A stretch of 64,000 nt of DNA from Nonlabens sp. (GCF_018401815.1 NZ_JAGYKG010000003.1:62001-126000), one strand, 5' to 3'; positions 49,147 to 58,879 are shown, counted from the stretch's first letter. Numbers and translations are program-made. Notes: generated by a model not told the origin, from the sequence alone.

Positions 49147-49668
49147 TTAGTAGTTTAAAACACTAGTTATATTTTTATTTGGAAGTAATTGCCTGCCATT
49201 TAAGAAGTCTAATTCAATTATAAAACTATAACCTAAGACTTCAGCTCCAGTTTGATGGATTAATGCGTGTGCGGCCGCTGCGGTACCTCCAGTGGCTAGC
49301 ACATCATCATGAATAAGGACACTATCCGTACTGTTAATAGCTGCCTCCTGCATTTCAATAGTGTCAGACCCGTACTCTAGTTGATATTCTTGACTCATTA
49401 TTTTACCCGGTAGTTTTCCAGGTTTGCGCAGCATCACAAACTTGGCGTCTAGCGCATCTGCCATAAGCATTCCAAAAAGAAAGCCTCTTGATTCTATTCC
49501 AACAACTACATCAATTTTTTGATTTTGAAATGGCTGGATCAAGTGTTGAATCATTAAATCTCTAGCTTCTATAGAGGCTAATAATGGGGAGATATCTTTA
49601 AAAATAATCCCTGGTTTTGGAAAATCAGGAATGTCTATGATATGTTTTGCTAGGTAAGGATTATTCAT
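49147..49668 (-). CDS. apt: adenine phosphoribosyltransferase
   Basis: The 173-residue salvage enzyme makes AMP from adenine and PRPP. It shows FPKPGIIFKDISPLL at the N-terminus, VVGIESRGFLFG, the AMP-site segment VMLRKPGKLPG and the PRPP loop VLIHDDVLATGGTAAAA. Length and motif order match APRT. It is cytoplasmic and alone on its strand, upstream of and divergent from the tRNA-Arg gene. Confidence 0.95.
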   Translation of the reverse strand: MNNPYLAKHIIDIPDFPKPGIIFKDISPLLASIEARDLMIQHLIQPFQNQKIDVVVGIESRGFLFGMLMADALDAKFVMLRKPGKLPGKIMSQEYQLEYGSDTIEMQEAAINSTDSVLIHDDVLATGGTAAAAHALIHQTGAEVLGYSFIIELDFLNGRQLLPNKNITSVLNY

Positions 49669-49770
49669 GGGTTAAATATAGAAAAGGCAAGTCTTAGTTG
49701 CCTATTTGAAGTAGCGATTTTTAAAAATAATTTTTAGAGAAAAATAATTTTGAGTTTAATGTTGAATAAA

Positions 49771-49801
49771 GTTGACAATATTCTAAATTCTCGTATATTT
49801 G
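49771..49801 (+). promoter_or_regulatory. promoter of tRNA-Arg (GTTG / 19 bp / TATATTTG)
   Basis: GTTG at 49771-49774 and TATATTTG at 49794-49801 are 19 bp apart. CAGCCGC follows, forming the 15-nt block shared with the tRNA-Lys/Leu promoter. Confidence 0.72.
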
Positions 49802-49833
49802 CAGCCGCAAAAGCAACAAGTCTTTTGTTCTTT

Positions 49834-49907
49834 GGCCTCGTAGCATAACTGAATAGTGCACCACATTACGGCTGTGGAGGTTGCAGGTTTGAATCCTGCC
49901 GAGGTCA
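49834..49907 (+). tRNA. tRNA-Arg (ACG)
   Basis: A 74-nt cloverleaf with acceptor GGCCTCG/CGAGGTC, anticodon stem CCACA/TGTGG with loop TTACGGC (anticodon ACG) and T-arm GCAGGTTTGAATCCTGC. The D-arm AGCATAACTGAATAGTGC is slightly unusual. Its 3' 18 bases recur at 50006-50023. Confidence 0.9.
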
Positions 49908-49918
49908 CGAATAAATAT

Positions 49919-49968
49919 AAAATCTGCAAATGAAATTGAGTTTACTCAAAATTTTGTTTGCGGATTTT
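49919..49968 (+). terminator. terminator after tRNA-Arg
   Basis: A 12-bp stem AAAATCTGCAAA / TTTGCGGATTTT (one G-T pair) encloses a second small hairpin and ends in a T-run. Confidence 0.7.
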
Positions 49969-50005
49969 TTATTTTCAAAGCGGAGCTTTGAGGGATGCGC
50001 GGAGC

Positions 50006-50023
50006 GAATCCTGCCGAGGTCAC
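50006..50023 (+). repeat. direct repeat of the tRNA-Arg 3' end (attachment-site-like)
   Basis: GAATCCTGCCGAGGTCAC is identical to tRNA-Arg positions 49891-49908, 115 bp downstream of the original. A third, decayed copy (AATCCTACCGAGGTCT) lies at 50161-50176. Such repeats are left by integrase-type insertions into tRNA genes. No integrase is present in the window. Confidence 0.75.
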
Positions 50024-50184
50024 CATCACTCACAACTGCGTTGTGAATTAAAACATAGAAACCTTGACAAGCTCGCTTGATCAAGGTTTTTTGTTTTAAG
50101 ACACCAGACTTGCAAAGGCTGGCAGTTGTATTTGCAACATCGACCTCATTTATGATAGGCAATCCTACCGAGGTCTCCCTGGTG

Positions 50185-50254
50185 GCGGGAGCTTCCCGCT
50201 CGCGATCTACACAATAAGAGTTAAGAAAAACAGGAAGGTTAGAGATAGCTTTCC
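50185..50254. repeat. palindrome plus hairpin module, copy A
   Basis: Hairpin GCGGGA-GCT-TCCCGC (50185-50199), then CGATCTACACAATAAGAGTT and the hairpin GGAAGGTT...AGCTTTCC (50233-50254). The same order is seen at 63101-63172 and, more loosely, at 61004-61114. Confidence 0.75.
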
Positions 50255-50266
50255 CAGCTGGCACTG

Positions 50267-50392
50267 GAGAATTATTCCATTAATGATGTTAATTATGATA
50301 AGAATGGAAATATTACTACTTTAAACAGATTTGGTTTGTTTGAAAGCGCTCAGAATAATCAGAGAAAACATAGAAAAGAAAAACACTTGTAA
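50267..50392 (+). pseudogene. RHS/YD-repeat remnant
   Basis: A 41-codon frame reads ENYSINDVNYDKNGNITTLN, close to the YD-repeat unit NGNITxLxR of RHS proteins, then diverges into RKHRKEKHL and stops. There is no start or signal, so it is a fragment of a former RHS gene. Confidence 0.65.
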
Positions 50393-50412
50393 AAACGTTT
50401 TTGCAAGTGTTT
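50381..50412. terminator. terminator between the RHS remnant and the PorP/SprF gene
   Basis: A stem of about 16 bp, AAACACTTGTAAAAAC / GTTTTTGCAAGTGTTT, with one G-T pair. It is placed to end transcripts of the minus-strand PorP/SprF gene. Confidence 0.75.
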
Positions 50413-50509
50413 AATTAATCATCATTGTTTAATAATCTGTATCTATTATTTAGGGCCAGTCAAATTTCTTTATAAAAATGCAATAAAATTATATGTTTAT
50501 TTTTTTACT

Positions 50510-51394
50510 TTAAAGATTAAATTTTAAGTAAAATTCATTAGTATTATTTGCTCTTGCTAACAATTGTCTTTGCATCATGTATTCATATGCGAAACCTAAT
50601 TGTAGTCTTTTGTTAATAGCGATTTTAACCATTCCTGCTAACGAATTGTCTGTTCTGTAAGTTACTCCAAGATCAAATTTTTTATTAAAAATGGTTGTTG
50701 CTGTAAAGTCAGATGAAAATGGTGCTCCGTTTACATAACGGACAATCACCGATGGCAATAAGTCAACCGAAGAACTTAGTTCAAAATTGTATCCACTTGA
50801 CATATAAAAGTGTACACGATCTGTTGATACAGTAGCGTAACCATCCTCGTTTTTTGCTCTTTGTGTATTTAACATTTTTGGGGTAGATAAAGAAACATAG
50901 TATTTCTCATGTTTTAAGTAAAACCCCATTCCAATATTGGGATTAAATCTTGAAAAGGATTGTAAACTTGGATCCACAACAAAGTTATAGGTTTGTAATC
51001 CGCTAGTATTTACTTCATAGTTATTACCTCCAACTTTTACACCCATAAATAAATCTAGCTTGTCCGATAATTTAACATCGTAAGATAAATCAATTGCAAA
51101 AAAAGTTTGTTTCTCAATAAAAACTTTGTCGTGAACAAAAGAAAGTCCTAATGAGAATTTCTTTTCTCCTAAAGGTGCCATAAAAGAAAAAGCTTGAGTC
51201 TCTGGAGCATTTTCTACTCCTGTCCATTGGCTTCTAATGGATGACTGAATACTACTTTCTGCTTCTACTCCTACATAAGCAGGATTCACTAAATTTAAAT
51301 GATTTCTATAGAAAGTAATAATACTCTCTTGTTGAGCCAATAGACTACTGCTTGTTAGTAAAAGAAGAGCTATTAGAATTATTGTTTTTTTCAT
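50510..51394 (-). CDS. PorP/SprF family type IX secretion outer membrane protein
   Basis: The 294-residue protein has a signal peptide (IILIALLLLTSSSLLAQQ) and the PorP/SprF pattern ITFYRNHLNLVNPAYVG, RSQWTGVENAPETQAFSF and repeated beta strands ending in EFYLKFNL. In Flavobacterium, SprF is needed for secretion of the adhesin SprB, and type B C-terminal domain substrates usually have such a partner. Here it directly follows a giant SprB-repeat adhesin with a type B domain, separated by about 100 bp, so the two likely work together at the cell surface. Confidence 0.9.
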   Translation of the reverse strand: MKKTIILIALLLLTSSSLLAQQESIITFYRNHLNLVNPAYVGVEAESSIQSSIRSQWTGVENAPETQAFSFMAPLGEKKFSLGLSFVHDKVFIEKQTFFAIDLSYDVKLSDKLDLFMGVKVGGNNYEVNTSGLQTYNFVVDPSLQSFSRFNPNIGMGFYLKHEKYYVSLSTPKMLNTQRAKNEDGYATVSTDRVHFYMSSGYNFELSSSVDLLPSVIVRYVNGAPFSSDFTATTIFNKKFDLGVTYRTDNSLAGMVKIAINKRLQLGFAYEYMMQRQLLARANNTNEFYLKFNL

Positions 51395-51498
51395 TGTGTA
51401 GATATTTATTGTTTTTTCATTTTCATATGTAATGCCATGAATAAAATCTCGTTGGATTTTGCGATTTACAACTCATGGCATTTCCATAGTTCTAAAAA

Positions 51499-53271
51499 TT
51501 ATTTAGAGATATAAACCCAACCGTCATAAATTGTCCCATTACCATCTAAATCAATTTGGTAATAGTAAGAACCACTATCTGGTAAAGATTGAGATCTGTT
51601 TTTAAAATGTCCATCCCAATCATTTTGGTAGTTTCTAGCCTCAAACACTAAATCTCCCCAACGGTTGAAAACACGCACATAATTATTTGGGTGGTTTTCA
51701 ATATTGTAAATCATCCACGTATCATTTATACCATCTCCATTTGGTGTAATTGCTTGCGATATGTTGATCTCTATCGTATCACAAACATCTCCTATACCAT
51801 CATTATCTCTATCCTCTTGGTATGGGTTATAAGTTAATGGACAGTTGTCATTCACATCATCAATTCCATCATCATCATCATCATCATCACATATATCTCC
51901 TAAGCCATCATTATCATTATCTGCTTGGTCAGGATTATAAGTTAAAGGACAATTATCATCAATGTCAATTACTCCATCATTATCATCATCATCGTCACAA
52001 TTATCTTTAATGCCATCATTATCATTATCTCCATCTGTAGATATTACCGTTACAATTGCAGTTTGTGTCGCAATATTTCCATAAATATCTGTTACCGTTA
52101 AAGTCACCGTGTTAGCACCTAAGTTATTACAGTTAAAATTTTCGATATCTATTGTAATACTTGCAATTGTACAGTTATCCGTTGAACCATTGTCTATCTG
52201 AGACGCAGTAATTCTTACTTCTCCAGTAGCATCTAAAGTAACCGTTACTGGTTGGGTAGTAACTGTTGGCAGAGTTGTATCTTGAACTGTTACTACTTGA
52301 GTAGCCGTTGTAGTATTTCCTAAACCATCTATTACTGTCCATGTTACTGTTGTGTTTCCTATTGGGAAACCTAATGGCGCATCGTTAGTCACACTTGCCA
52401 CTGTACAGTTGTCTGCAGTTATTGGTGTCCCTAAAGCAACCCCTGTAGCAGTGCAACCTGAATTAGTTGTAGTGTTAATTGCAGCTGGTGCTGAAATGGT
52501 AGGATTAGTAACATCTACTATTGTTCCAATTGTGAACGTTTGAGTAGTTGTACATCCATTTGCATCTGTAACAGTAACAACATATATCCCGTCCATTAAG
52601 CCAGTTGCAGTAGCATTTGAACCTCCTGAAGGAGCCCAAGAGTAGGTATATCCGGGCGTTCCACCAGCAACAGCAACTGTAGCGGAACCATTAGCTCCTG
52701 AGTTACAAGATACATTGGTTTGTGACGCTGGAGTTGCTACAAGAGCAGTTGGCTCTGTGATTGTAAAACTTTGTGTAGCGGTACAAGAATTCGCATCAGT
52801 AACAGTCACGGTATATGCACCTGCTGACAGTCCTGAAGCTGTAGAGGCCGTTCCACCAGATGGAGCCCAAGAGTAGGTATATCCGGGCGTTCCACCAGCA
52901 ACAGCAACTGTAGCGGAACCATTAGCTCCTGAGTTACAAGATACATTAGTTTGTGAAGCTGGAGTTGCTACAAGAGCAGTTGGCTCTGTGATTGTAAAAC
53001 TTTGTGTAGCGGTACAAGAATTCGCATCAGTAACAGTCACGGTATATGCACCTGCTGACAGTCCTGAAGCCGTAGCGGCAGTTCCACCAGATGGAGCCCA
53101 AGAGTAGGTATATCCAGCCGTTCCACCAGCAACAGCAACTGTAGCGGAACCATTAGCTCCTGAGTTACAAGATACATTAGTTTGTGAAGCTGGAGTTGCT
53201 ACAAGAGCAGTTGGCTCTGTGATTGTAAAACTTTGTGTAGCGGTACAAGAATTCGCATCAGTAACAGTCAC
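51499..53271 (-). CDS. giant surface adhesin, C-terminal part (SprB repeats, TSP3, gliding-motility C-terminal domain)
   Basis: This 590-codon frame is the 3' part of one locus that continues upstream to 58879 after a frameshift. It contains SprB-type repeats, a HYR-like domain (DVTNPTISAPAAINTTTNSG), a second Ig-like domain, thrombospondin type 3 calcium repeats (DGDNDNDGIKDNCDDDDDND) and the type B gliding-motility-associated C-terminal domain (SQAITPNGDGINDTW, FNRWGDLVFEARNY, GSYYYQIDLDG). That domain directs secretion through the type IX system. The apparent start at 53271 is internal and not a real start. A PorP/SprF gene follows. Confidence 0.85.
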   Translation of the reverse strand: MTVTDANSCTATQSFTITEPTALVATPASQTNVSCNSGANGSATVAVAGGTAGYTYSWAPSGGTAATASGLSAGAYTVTVTDANSCTATQSFTITEPTALVATPASQTNVSCNSGANGSATVAVAGGTPGYTYSWAPSGGTASTASGLSAGAYTVTVTDANSCTATQSFTITEPTALVATPASQTNVSCNSGANGSATVAVAGGTPGYTYSWAPSGGSNATATGLMDGIYVVTVTDANGCTTTQTFTIGTIVDVTNPTISAPAAINTTTNSGCTATGVALGTPITADNCTVASVTNDAPLGFPIGNTTVTWTVIDGLGNTTTATQVVTVQDTTLPTVTTQPVTVTLDATGEVRITASQIDNGSTDNCTIASITIDIENFNCNNLGANTVTLTVTDIYGNIATQTAIVTVISTDGDNDNDGIKDNCDDDDDNDGVIDIDDNCPLTYNPDQADNDNDGLGDICDDDDDDDGIDDVNDNCPLTYNPYQEDRDNDGIGDVCDTIEINISQAITPNGDGINDTWMIYNIENHPNNYVRVFNRWGDLVFEARNYQNDWDGHFKNRSQSLPDSGSYYYQIDLDGNGTIYDGWVYISK

Positions 53272-53890
53272 GGTATATGCACCTGCTGACAGTCCTGAAG
53301 CTGTAGCGGCAGTTCCACCAGATGGAGCCCAAGAATAAGTATATCCGGGCGTTCCACCAGCAACAGCAACTGCATGGAACCATTAAATTCCTGAGTTACA
53401 AGATACATTGGTTTGTGAAGCTGAGTTGCTATAAGAGCAGTTGGCTCTGTGATTGTAAAACTTTAGCGGTACAAGAATTCGCATCAGTAACAGTCACGGT
53501 ATATGCACCTGCTGACAGTCCTGAAGCTGTAGCGGCAGTTCCACCAGATGGAGCCCAAGAATAAGTATATCCGGGCGTTCCACCAGCAACAGCAACTGTA
53601 GCGGAACCATTAGCTCCTGAGTTACAAGATACATTGGTTTGTGAAGCTGGAGTTGCTACAAGAGCAGTTGGCTCTGTGATTGTAAAACTTTGTGTAGCGG
53701 TACAAGAATTCGCATCAGTAACAGTCACGGTATATGCACCTGCTGACAGTCCTGAAGCTGTAGCGGCCGTTCCACCAGATGGAGCCCAAGAGTAGGTATA
53801 TCCAGCCGTTCCACCAGCAACAGCAACTGTAGCGGAACCATTAGCTCCTGAGTTACAAGATACATTAGTTTGTGAAGCTGGAGTTAAGGA
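52570..53890 (-). repeat. six 231-bp SprB repeats with one damaged copy
   Basis: GGAGCCCAAG recurs at 52631, 52862, 53093, 53324, 53550 and 53781. All distances are 231 bp except one of 226 bp. The short copy (about 53283-53509) has several small changes absent from the others: TAGC to CAT, an extra base near 53386, a lost G near 53423 and a missing GTGT near 53464. These sum to minus five bases and break the reading frame. Confidence 0.92.
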
Positions 53891-56800
53891 AATAGCATTA
53901 ACAACTCCAGTTAGACTTACTGTTTGATCTGTTGCTCCAATAGATGACATTGTTAAAGATCCTGAAATAGCACCTGATGTTGCCGAATTAGTTACTCTAA
54001 CATAAACGGTTGTTGCGCTTAAAGTACCGCTAGCTGTTATATTTACAGAACTTGCAAAACCAGAACCTGATGTTAAGCTCACCTCAAAATTGGTTGGGGC
54101 GGTTACGATAACATCGGCTGTTAAATCAGTTCCAGAAACAGTAAGTGTTTGTTCTGCTGAGGCTGTGCCTGAACATGCAGTAAAACTTGGAATTTGGGTA
54201 GTTACCCAATTACCAGTAGGGCCATTTAAAGAAAATGAAGATAATGTACCAGTATATCCATTTCCACTCATATCTGTCAATATTGTAGCTTGTGAAACAG
54301 AGGTATTATCTCCACCAGGAGTGATATAGATATTGTTAAAATCGTAAAAAGCTACAACCCCTGTTTCAGTACCATCAGGGCTATCTCTCATAAAATTGTT
54401 GATGTCAACATTAGTAAGAGCACTGTTCCAAATTGAGAGTTCGTCTATTGTTCCATTATTTGAACCTTGTATAGAACCATTTAATAATGCAGCTCCCATT
54501 GAAGATGTTGTGGGTGTAATAATTCTCGTTTCAGTTCCTGTATTCTCTGCTACTCCATTTACATAGAGAGTAATAGACCCTGCATTATTTGTAACGGCGA
54601 TATGAACCCAACCCGAATTTTTAATAATTGTAGTTGATTCTACTACTGCACCACCAGAAGGCACATAATACCTTAATTTTCCGCTAAAATTAGTTTCAAT
54701 CTTAAAGTAATTATTGGTAATAGGACTTCCCCAAGTAAATATATTTGAAAATGATCCTATAATATTTACCCATCCCATAACAGTATAACTTGATGAGTAT
54801 GGAATCATTGGGTTTATATCAACCGTCTGACCAGCAGTGGCATCAAAATTTAATGATCTATTTGAAATAATCCTTGGTGTTGCTGCTATAGCAACCGTAA
54901 AATCGGTTGCACTTTGAACAGTACCGCAAGCAGTTGTTAGACTTATTTTACCATCTGTAAGAGTAGATGGTGTAATAGCTGTTATGGTGTTGTCATCAAC
55001 AACAGTGAAAGAAGCAGCATTAACTCCATTAAATTTCACAGCAGTAACCCCTGTAAAAGTAGTGCCTGTAATCGTTACTGTTGAGCCAGAAGTACCAGAA
55101 ATAGGTAAAAAAGAATCTAAATTAAATATTGAATTAACAACTCCCGATAAATTCACGGTCTGATCTGTTGCTCCAATAGATGACATTGTTAAAGATCCTG
55201 AAATAGCACCTGATGTTGCCGAATTAGTTACTCTAACATAAACGGTTGTTGCGCTTAAAGTACCGCTAGCTGTTATATTTACAGAACTTGCAAAACCAGA
55301 ACCTGATGTTAAGCTCACCTCAAAATTGGTTGGGGCGGTTACCATAACATCGGCTGTTAAATCAGTTCCAGAAACAGTAAGTGTTTGTTCTGCTGAGGCT
55401 GTACCTGAACAGGCAGTAAAGCTTGAAATAGATGTTGAATCAACGGTAATTGTTGGTGTAGCAACCACAGTAGAACAAACTGAGGTCATGACACAGTTAC
55501 CAGAACCAGGAGGTGAAACAGCCACAAACATATTGTTCCCATAGGTAACACTAGTCCAAGCATAACTTGCAGCCGCTGATTGTGCTGTCCAAGTAACACC
55601 ATCAGGGCTCGTCATAACACGATTTGAACCATCGCTTGCTACTGCTACAAATAAACCATTACCATAGATAACACTCTTCCAAAAATTATCTTCCGTAGAC
55701 ACTTGCGCTGTCCAAGTGATACCATCAGGACTGGTCATGACTCGGTTTCCCGTTCCACTAGACGCAACAGCTACAAACAGGCCATTCCCGTAAGTGACAC
55801 TCTGCCAATTATTATCCACAGCTTCAGCTCTTGTTGTCCAAGTAATCCCATCAGGGCTCGTCATTACACGGTTACCGGTACCACTGGTTGACACTGCAAC
55901 AAATAAACCATTACCGTAAGTAACACTAAACCATGATTCATTTGCAGCGGCGGTTTGTGAAGTCCAAGTAATCCCGTCAGGGCTCGTCATCACACGGTTG
56001 GAACCATTAAGTGCAACAGCCACAAATTGGCTATTATCATTATCATAGGTAATACTAGTCCAAAAATTAGCCGCAGCTGCAGTTCTTGCTGTCCAGTTAA
56101 TCCCATCAGGGCTAGTCATCACACGGTGTGTGCCAGTGCTTGATACTGCAACAAACAGTCCATTACCATAAGTAACACCTAGCCAAAAATTATCTTCAGC
56201 TGAGGTTTGCGAAGTCCACGTAATCCCATCAGGGCTCGTCATTACACGGTTACCTGCGCCACTAATCGAAACAGCCACAAATAGACCATTACCATAGGTA
56301 ACACTTTTCCAATTATTATCTGCAGGTGTAGTTTGTGACATCCATGAGATACCTGCATTGCAGGCTGGTGTACATGTAGAATCAACAGTACCTGCTAAAT
56401 TCACGGTCTGATCTGTTGCTCCAATAGATGACATTGTTAAAGATCCTGAAATAGCACCTGATGTTGCCGAATTAGTTACTCTAACATAAACGGTTGTTGC
56501 GCTTAAAGTACCGCTAGCTGTTATATTTACAGAACTTGCAAAACCAGAACCTGATGTTAAGCTCACCTCAAAATTGGTTGGGGCGGTTACGATAACATCG
56601 GCTGTTAAATCAGTTCCAGAAACAGTAAGTGTTTGTTCTGCTGAGGCTGTACCTGAACAGCTTGTAAAACTTGTAATTTGAGTAGCATCATAAGTAATGG
56701 TTGGGGTAGCAACCACGGTAGAACATATTGAGGTCATAACACGATTACCTGTACCATTGAACGATACAGCTACAAACATATTATTTTCATAGATTACACT

Positions 56801-58879
56801 AACCCAACCATTGCTTGCAGCCGATGCATGTGCCGTCCATGTAACACCATCAGGGCTCGTCATAACACGATTTGAACCACTGCCAGCTACTGCTACAAAT
56901 AAACCATTACCATAGGTAACACTAAGCCAAACATTATCTTCCGCAGACAATTGCGCTGTCCAAGTGATACCATCAGGACTGGTCATGACCCTGTTTCCCG
57001 TTCCAGTTTGGGCCACTGCTACAAATAGTCCATTGCCATAGGTAATATCGTTCCAACTATTATCAGCCGCAGACATTCGAGATGTCCAATTAATACCATC
57101 AGGACTCGTCATTACACGATTGCTGCTTCCAGTATTAGATACCGCTACAAAAAGGCCATTTCCATACACCACGTCATTCCAAACATTAAGTGCAGCTGCA
57201 TTTTGGGCCGTCCAAGTGATACCATCAGGGCTTGTCATTACGCGGTTCGCGCCAGTACCCGCAACCGCTACAAATAGTCCATTACCATAGGTAACTCTAT
57301 TCCACACAATATCTGCAGCCGAAGTTCGAGATGTCCAATTAATTCCATCTGGGCTAGTCATAACTCGATTGCCTGAACCAGACCCCGCAACCGCCACAAA
57401 AAGGCCATTGCCATAAGTAACATCTCTCCATAGGTTGGCCACTACTGAATTTTGTGTTGTCCAAGTAATTGCATCTGGGCTTGTCATTACTCGGTTGCCC
57501 GCACCCGAAGAAGCAACAGCCACATACAAGCCATTACCGTAGGTTACGCCTCTCCACAGATTATCTGCTGCTGAGGTCTGAGAAGTCCATAAGGATCCTG
57601 CATTACAAGGTGTTGGTGTTGAAATATTCCCAAAAACAGTAACGCCACCTTCAGATGAGTAAGCCACACCAAGACTTGTATAAGGCGTGCCAGTGGCTAA
57701 TACACTGCCAGAATTATTAAAGTTGACATCCCAACCAAAAAATAAATCGTCTGCTACCCCTAAAAGATCTGATCCATTTTGTACCCAATCATTCGTACTA
57801 GTGTTAAAATCAAAAACACGGATATATCCATTGTTCCCTGAGCCAGACATGCCACCTATAGCTAATTTATTTCCGTCACTAGTTAAACTAACAGATGAGC
57901 CATAATAATTTGATGTTGCAAGTCCTGTTAGATTACTTCCCACTTGTACCCAATCATTCGTACTGCTATCAAAATCAAATGTTCTGGTATTTCCAACATA
58001 CCCATTCGCCCCAGTAGAACCAACTGCAAGCCTAGTTCCATTTGACGAAAGACTAACTGAAGTTCCAAATGAATCACCAGTAGTGACACCTATAATATTG
58101 CTACCTGTTTGTACCCAATTTGTTGAATTATAGGAAAAGGTTTGCACTAAACCTTGATATGAATTGTACGCGTAGCCACCAGCCGCTATATGGCTACCAT
58201 CATAATCCATATCTAATGCATACCCTAATAAAGCTCCTGTTAGTCCTTGAATTGTTGAACCGAGTTGTATCCATGTACTTGTGTTTGCGTCATATTCATA
58301 GGCATAAACCAAACCGGACCCGAAACCATTGGGACCGTTGCCATTAACGCCAGGGGCATTATAAGAACTAACCAATAATCGGTTACCGTCTCCACTTAAT
58401 TTTAAATTCCATCCAAAATAATGTGCATTACCCTCACCATAAAGATTAGTTCCAATTTGTGTCCACGTACCATTTATGTTCTTAAAAACTTGTACTTGTC
58501 CAGAAAAATTGCCACTGCTCGTGCTATGAAGCGGGGCTCCTACAGCAACTAACGTTCCGTCTTCACTTATACTTACACGGGACCCAAATTTCATGCTAGC
58601 AGTATTCCCCACAAGTGTATTGCCTAATTGTGCCCAATCAGTGCCATTAAACTCAAAAATTCTAACTTGGCCAGCATTTGTTGCACTGGAGTCATTTTCA
58701 GGAGCTCCTGACGCTAGTATGGTTCCATCAGCACTTATGCTTACCGAATTTCCAAAATAATCTCCAGGGTTTTCGCCGTTTATACGACTACCCATTGGAG
58801 GCCAACTTTGGGCAGAAGCAAAGGAATACGTAAATAAAAGTAACAAAGCCATTGCGAGCTTCAAAATTTTAGAGGTCAT
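53429..58879 (-). CDS. giant surface adhesin, N-terminal part (signal peptide, FG-GAP-like repeats, two propellers, TIG, LamG, SprB repeats)
   Basis: The start is ATG 58879 (signal MTSKILKLAMALLLLFTYSF, cleavage after SAQ), 14 codons inside the longest frame. Order: FG-GAP/integrin-like repeats with DYFGNSVSISADGTILASGA (about 25-430), seven repeats of about 42 residues with VTYGNGLFVAV and RVMTSPDGITWT (about 440-740), a 95-residue module (SGTDLTADVIVTAPTNFEV) that occurs three times, a second set of seven repeats (about 860-1150), a TIG domain (ISGTSGSTVTITGTTFTG), a LamG-like domain (about 1365-1530) and SprB repeats. The frame is lost near 53464 in a damaged repeat. With the downstream part the protein would exceed 2400 residues. 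Confidence 0.85.
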   Translation of the reverse strand: MTSKILKLAMALLLLFTYSFASAQSWPPMGSRINGENPGDYFGNSVSISADGTILASGAPENDSSATNAGQVRIFEFNGTDWAQLGNTLVGNTASMKFGSRVSISEDGTLVAVGAPLHSTSSGNFSGQVQVFKNINGTWTQIGTNLYGEGNAHYFGWNLKLSGDGNRLLVSSYNAPGVNGNGPNGFGSGLVYAYEYDANTSTWIQLGSTIQGLTGALLGYALDMDYDGSHIAAGGYAYNSYQGLVQTFSYNSTNWVQTGSNIIGVTTGDSFGTSVSLSSNGTRLAVGSTGANGYVGNTRTFDFDSSTNDWVQVGSNLTGLATSNYYGSSVSLTSDGNKLAIGGMSGSGNNGYIRVFDFNTSTNDWVQNGSDLLGVADDLFFGWDVNFNNSGSVLATGTPYTSLGVAYSSEGGVTVFGNISTPTPCNAGSLWTSQTSAADNLWRGVTYGNGLYVAVASSGAGNRVMTSPDAITWTTQNSVVANLWRDVTYGNGLFVAVAGSGSGNRVMTSPDGINWTSRTSAADIVWNRVTYGNGLFVAVAGTGANRVMTSPDGITWTAQNAAALNVWNDVVYGNGLFVAVSNTGSSNRVMTSPDGINWTSRMSAADNSWNDITYGNGLFVAVAQTGTGNRVMTSPDGITWTAQLSAEDNVWLSVTYGNGLFVAVAGSGSNRVMTSPDGVTWTAHASAASNGWVSVIYENNMFVAVSFNGTGNRVMTSICSTVVATPTITYDATQITSFTSCSGTASAEQTLTVSGTDLTADVIVTAPTNFEVSLTSGSGFASSVNITASGTLSATTVYVRVTNSATSGAISGSLTMSSIGATDQTVNLAGTVDSTCTPACNAGISWMSQTTPADNNWKSVTYGNGLFVAVSISGAGNRVMTSPDGITWTSQTSAEDNFWLGVTYGNGLFVAVSSTGTHRVMTSPDGINWTARTAAAANFWTSITYDNDNSQFVAVALNGSNRVMTSPDGITWTSQTAAANESWFSVTYGNGLFVAVSTSGTGNRVMTSPDGITWTTRAEAVDNNWQSVTYGNGLFVAVASSGTGNRVMTSPDGITWTAQVSTEDNFWKSVIYGNGLFVAVASDGSNRVMTSPDGVTWTAQSAAASYAWTSVTYGNNMFVAVSPPGSGNCVMTSVCSTVVATPTITVDSTSISSFTACSGTASAEQTLTVSGTDLTADVMVTAPTNFEVSLTSGSGFASSVNITASGTLSATTVYVRVTNSATSGAISGSLTMSSIGATDQTVNLSGVVNSIFNLDSFLPISGTSGSTVTITGTTFTGVTAVKFNGVNAASFTVVDDNTITAITPSTLTDGKISLTTACGTVQSATDFTVAIAATPRIISNRSLNFDATAGQTVDINPMIPYSSSYTVMGWVNIIGSFSNIFTWGSPITNNYFKIETNFSGKLRYYVPSGGAVVESTTIIKNSGWVHIAVTNNAGSITLYVNGVAENTGTETRIITPTTSSMGAALLNGSIQGSNNGTIDELSIWNSALTNVDINNFMRDSPDGTETGVVAFYDFNNIYITPGGDNTSVSQATILTDMSGNGYTGTLSSFSLNGPTGNWVTTQIPSFTACSGTASAEQTLTVSGTDLTADVIVTAPTNFEVSLTSGSGFASSVNITASGTLSATTVYVRVTNSATSGAISGSLTMSSIGATDQTVSLTGVVNAISLTPASQTNVSCNSGANGSATVAVAGGTAGYTYSWAPSGGTAATASGLSAGAYTVTVTDANSCTATQSFTITEPTALVATPASQTNVSCNSGANGSATVAVAGGTPGYTYSWAPSGGTAATASGLSAGAYTVTVTDANSCTAKVLQSQSQLLL

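Noticed and set aside
49905..50264. A 119-codon minus-strand open frame after tRNA-Arg
   Set aside because: It covers the tRNA terminator, the tRNA-end repeat and a palindrome module, with no recognisable domain.
52570..53890. CRISPR or satellite interpretation of the 231-bp repeats
   Set aside because: The units keep a reading frame of 77 codons and encode SprB-type repeats of a surface protein.
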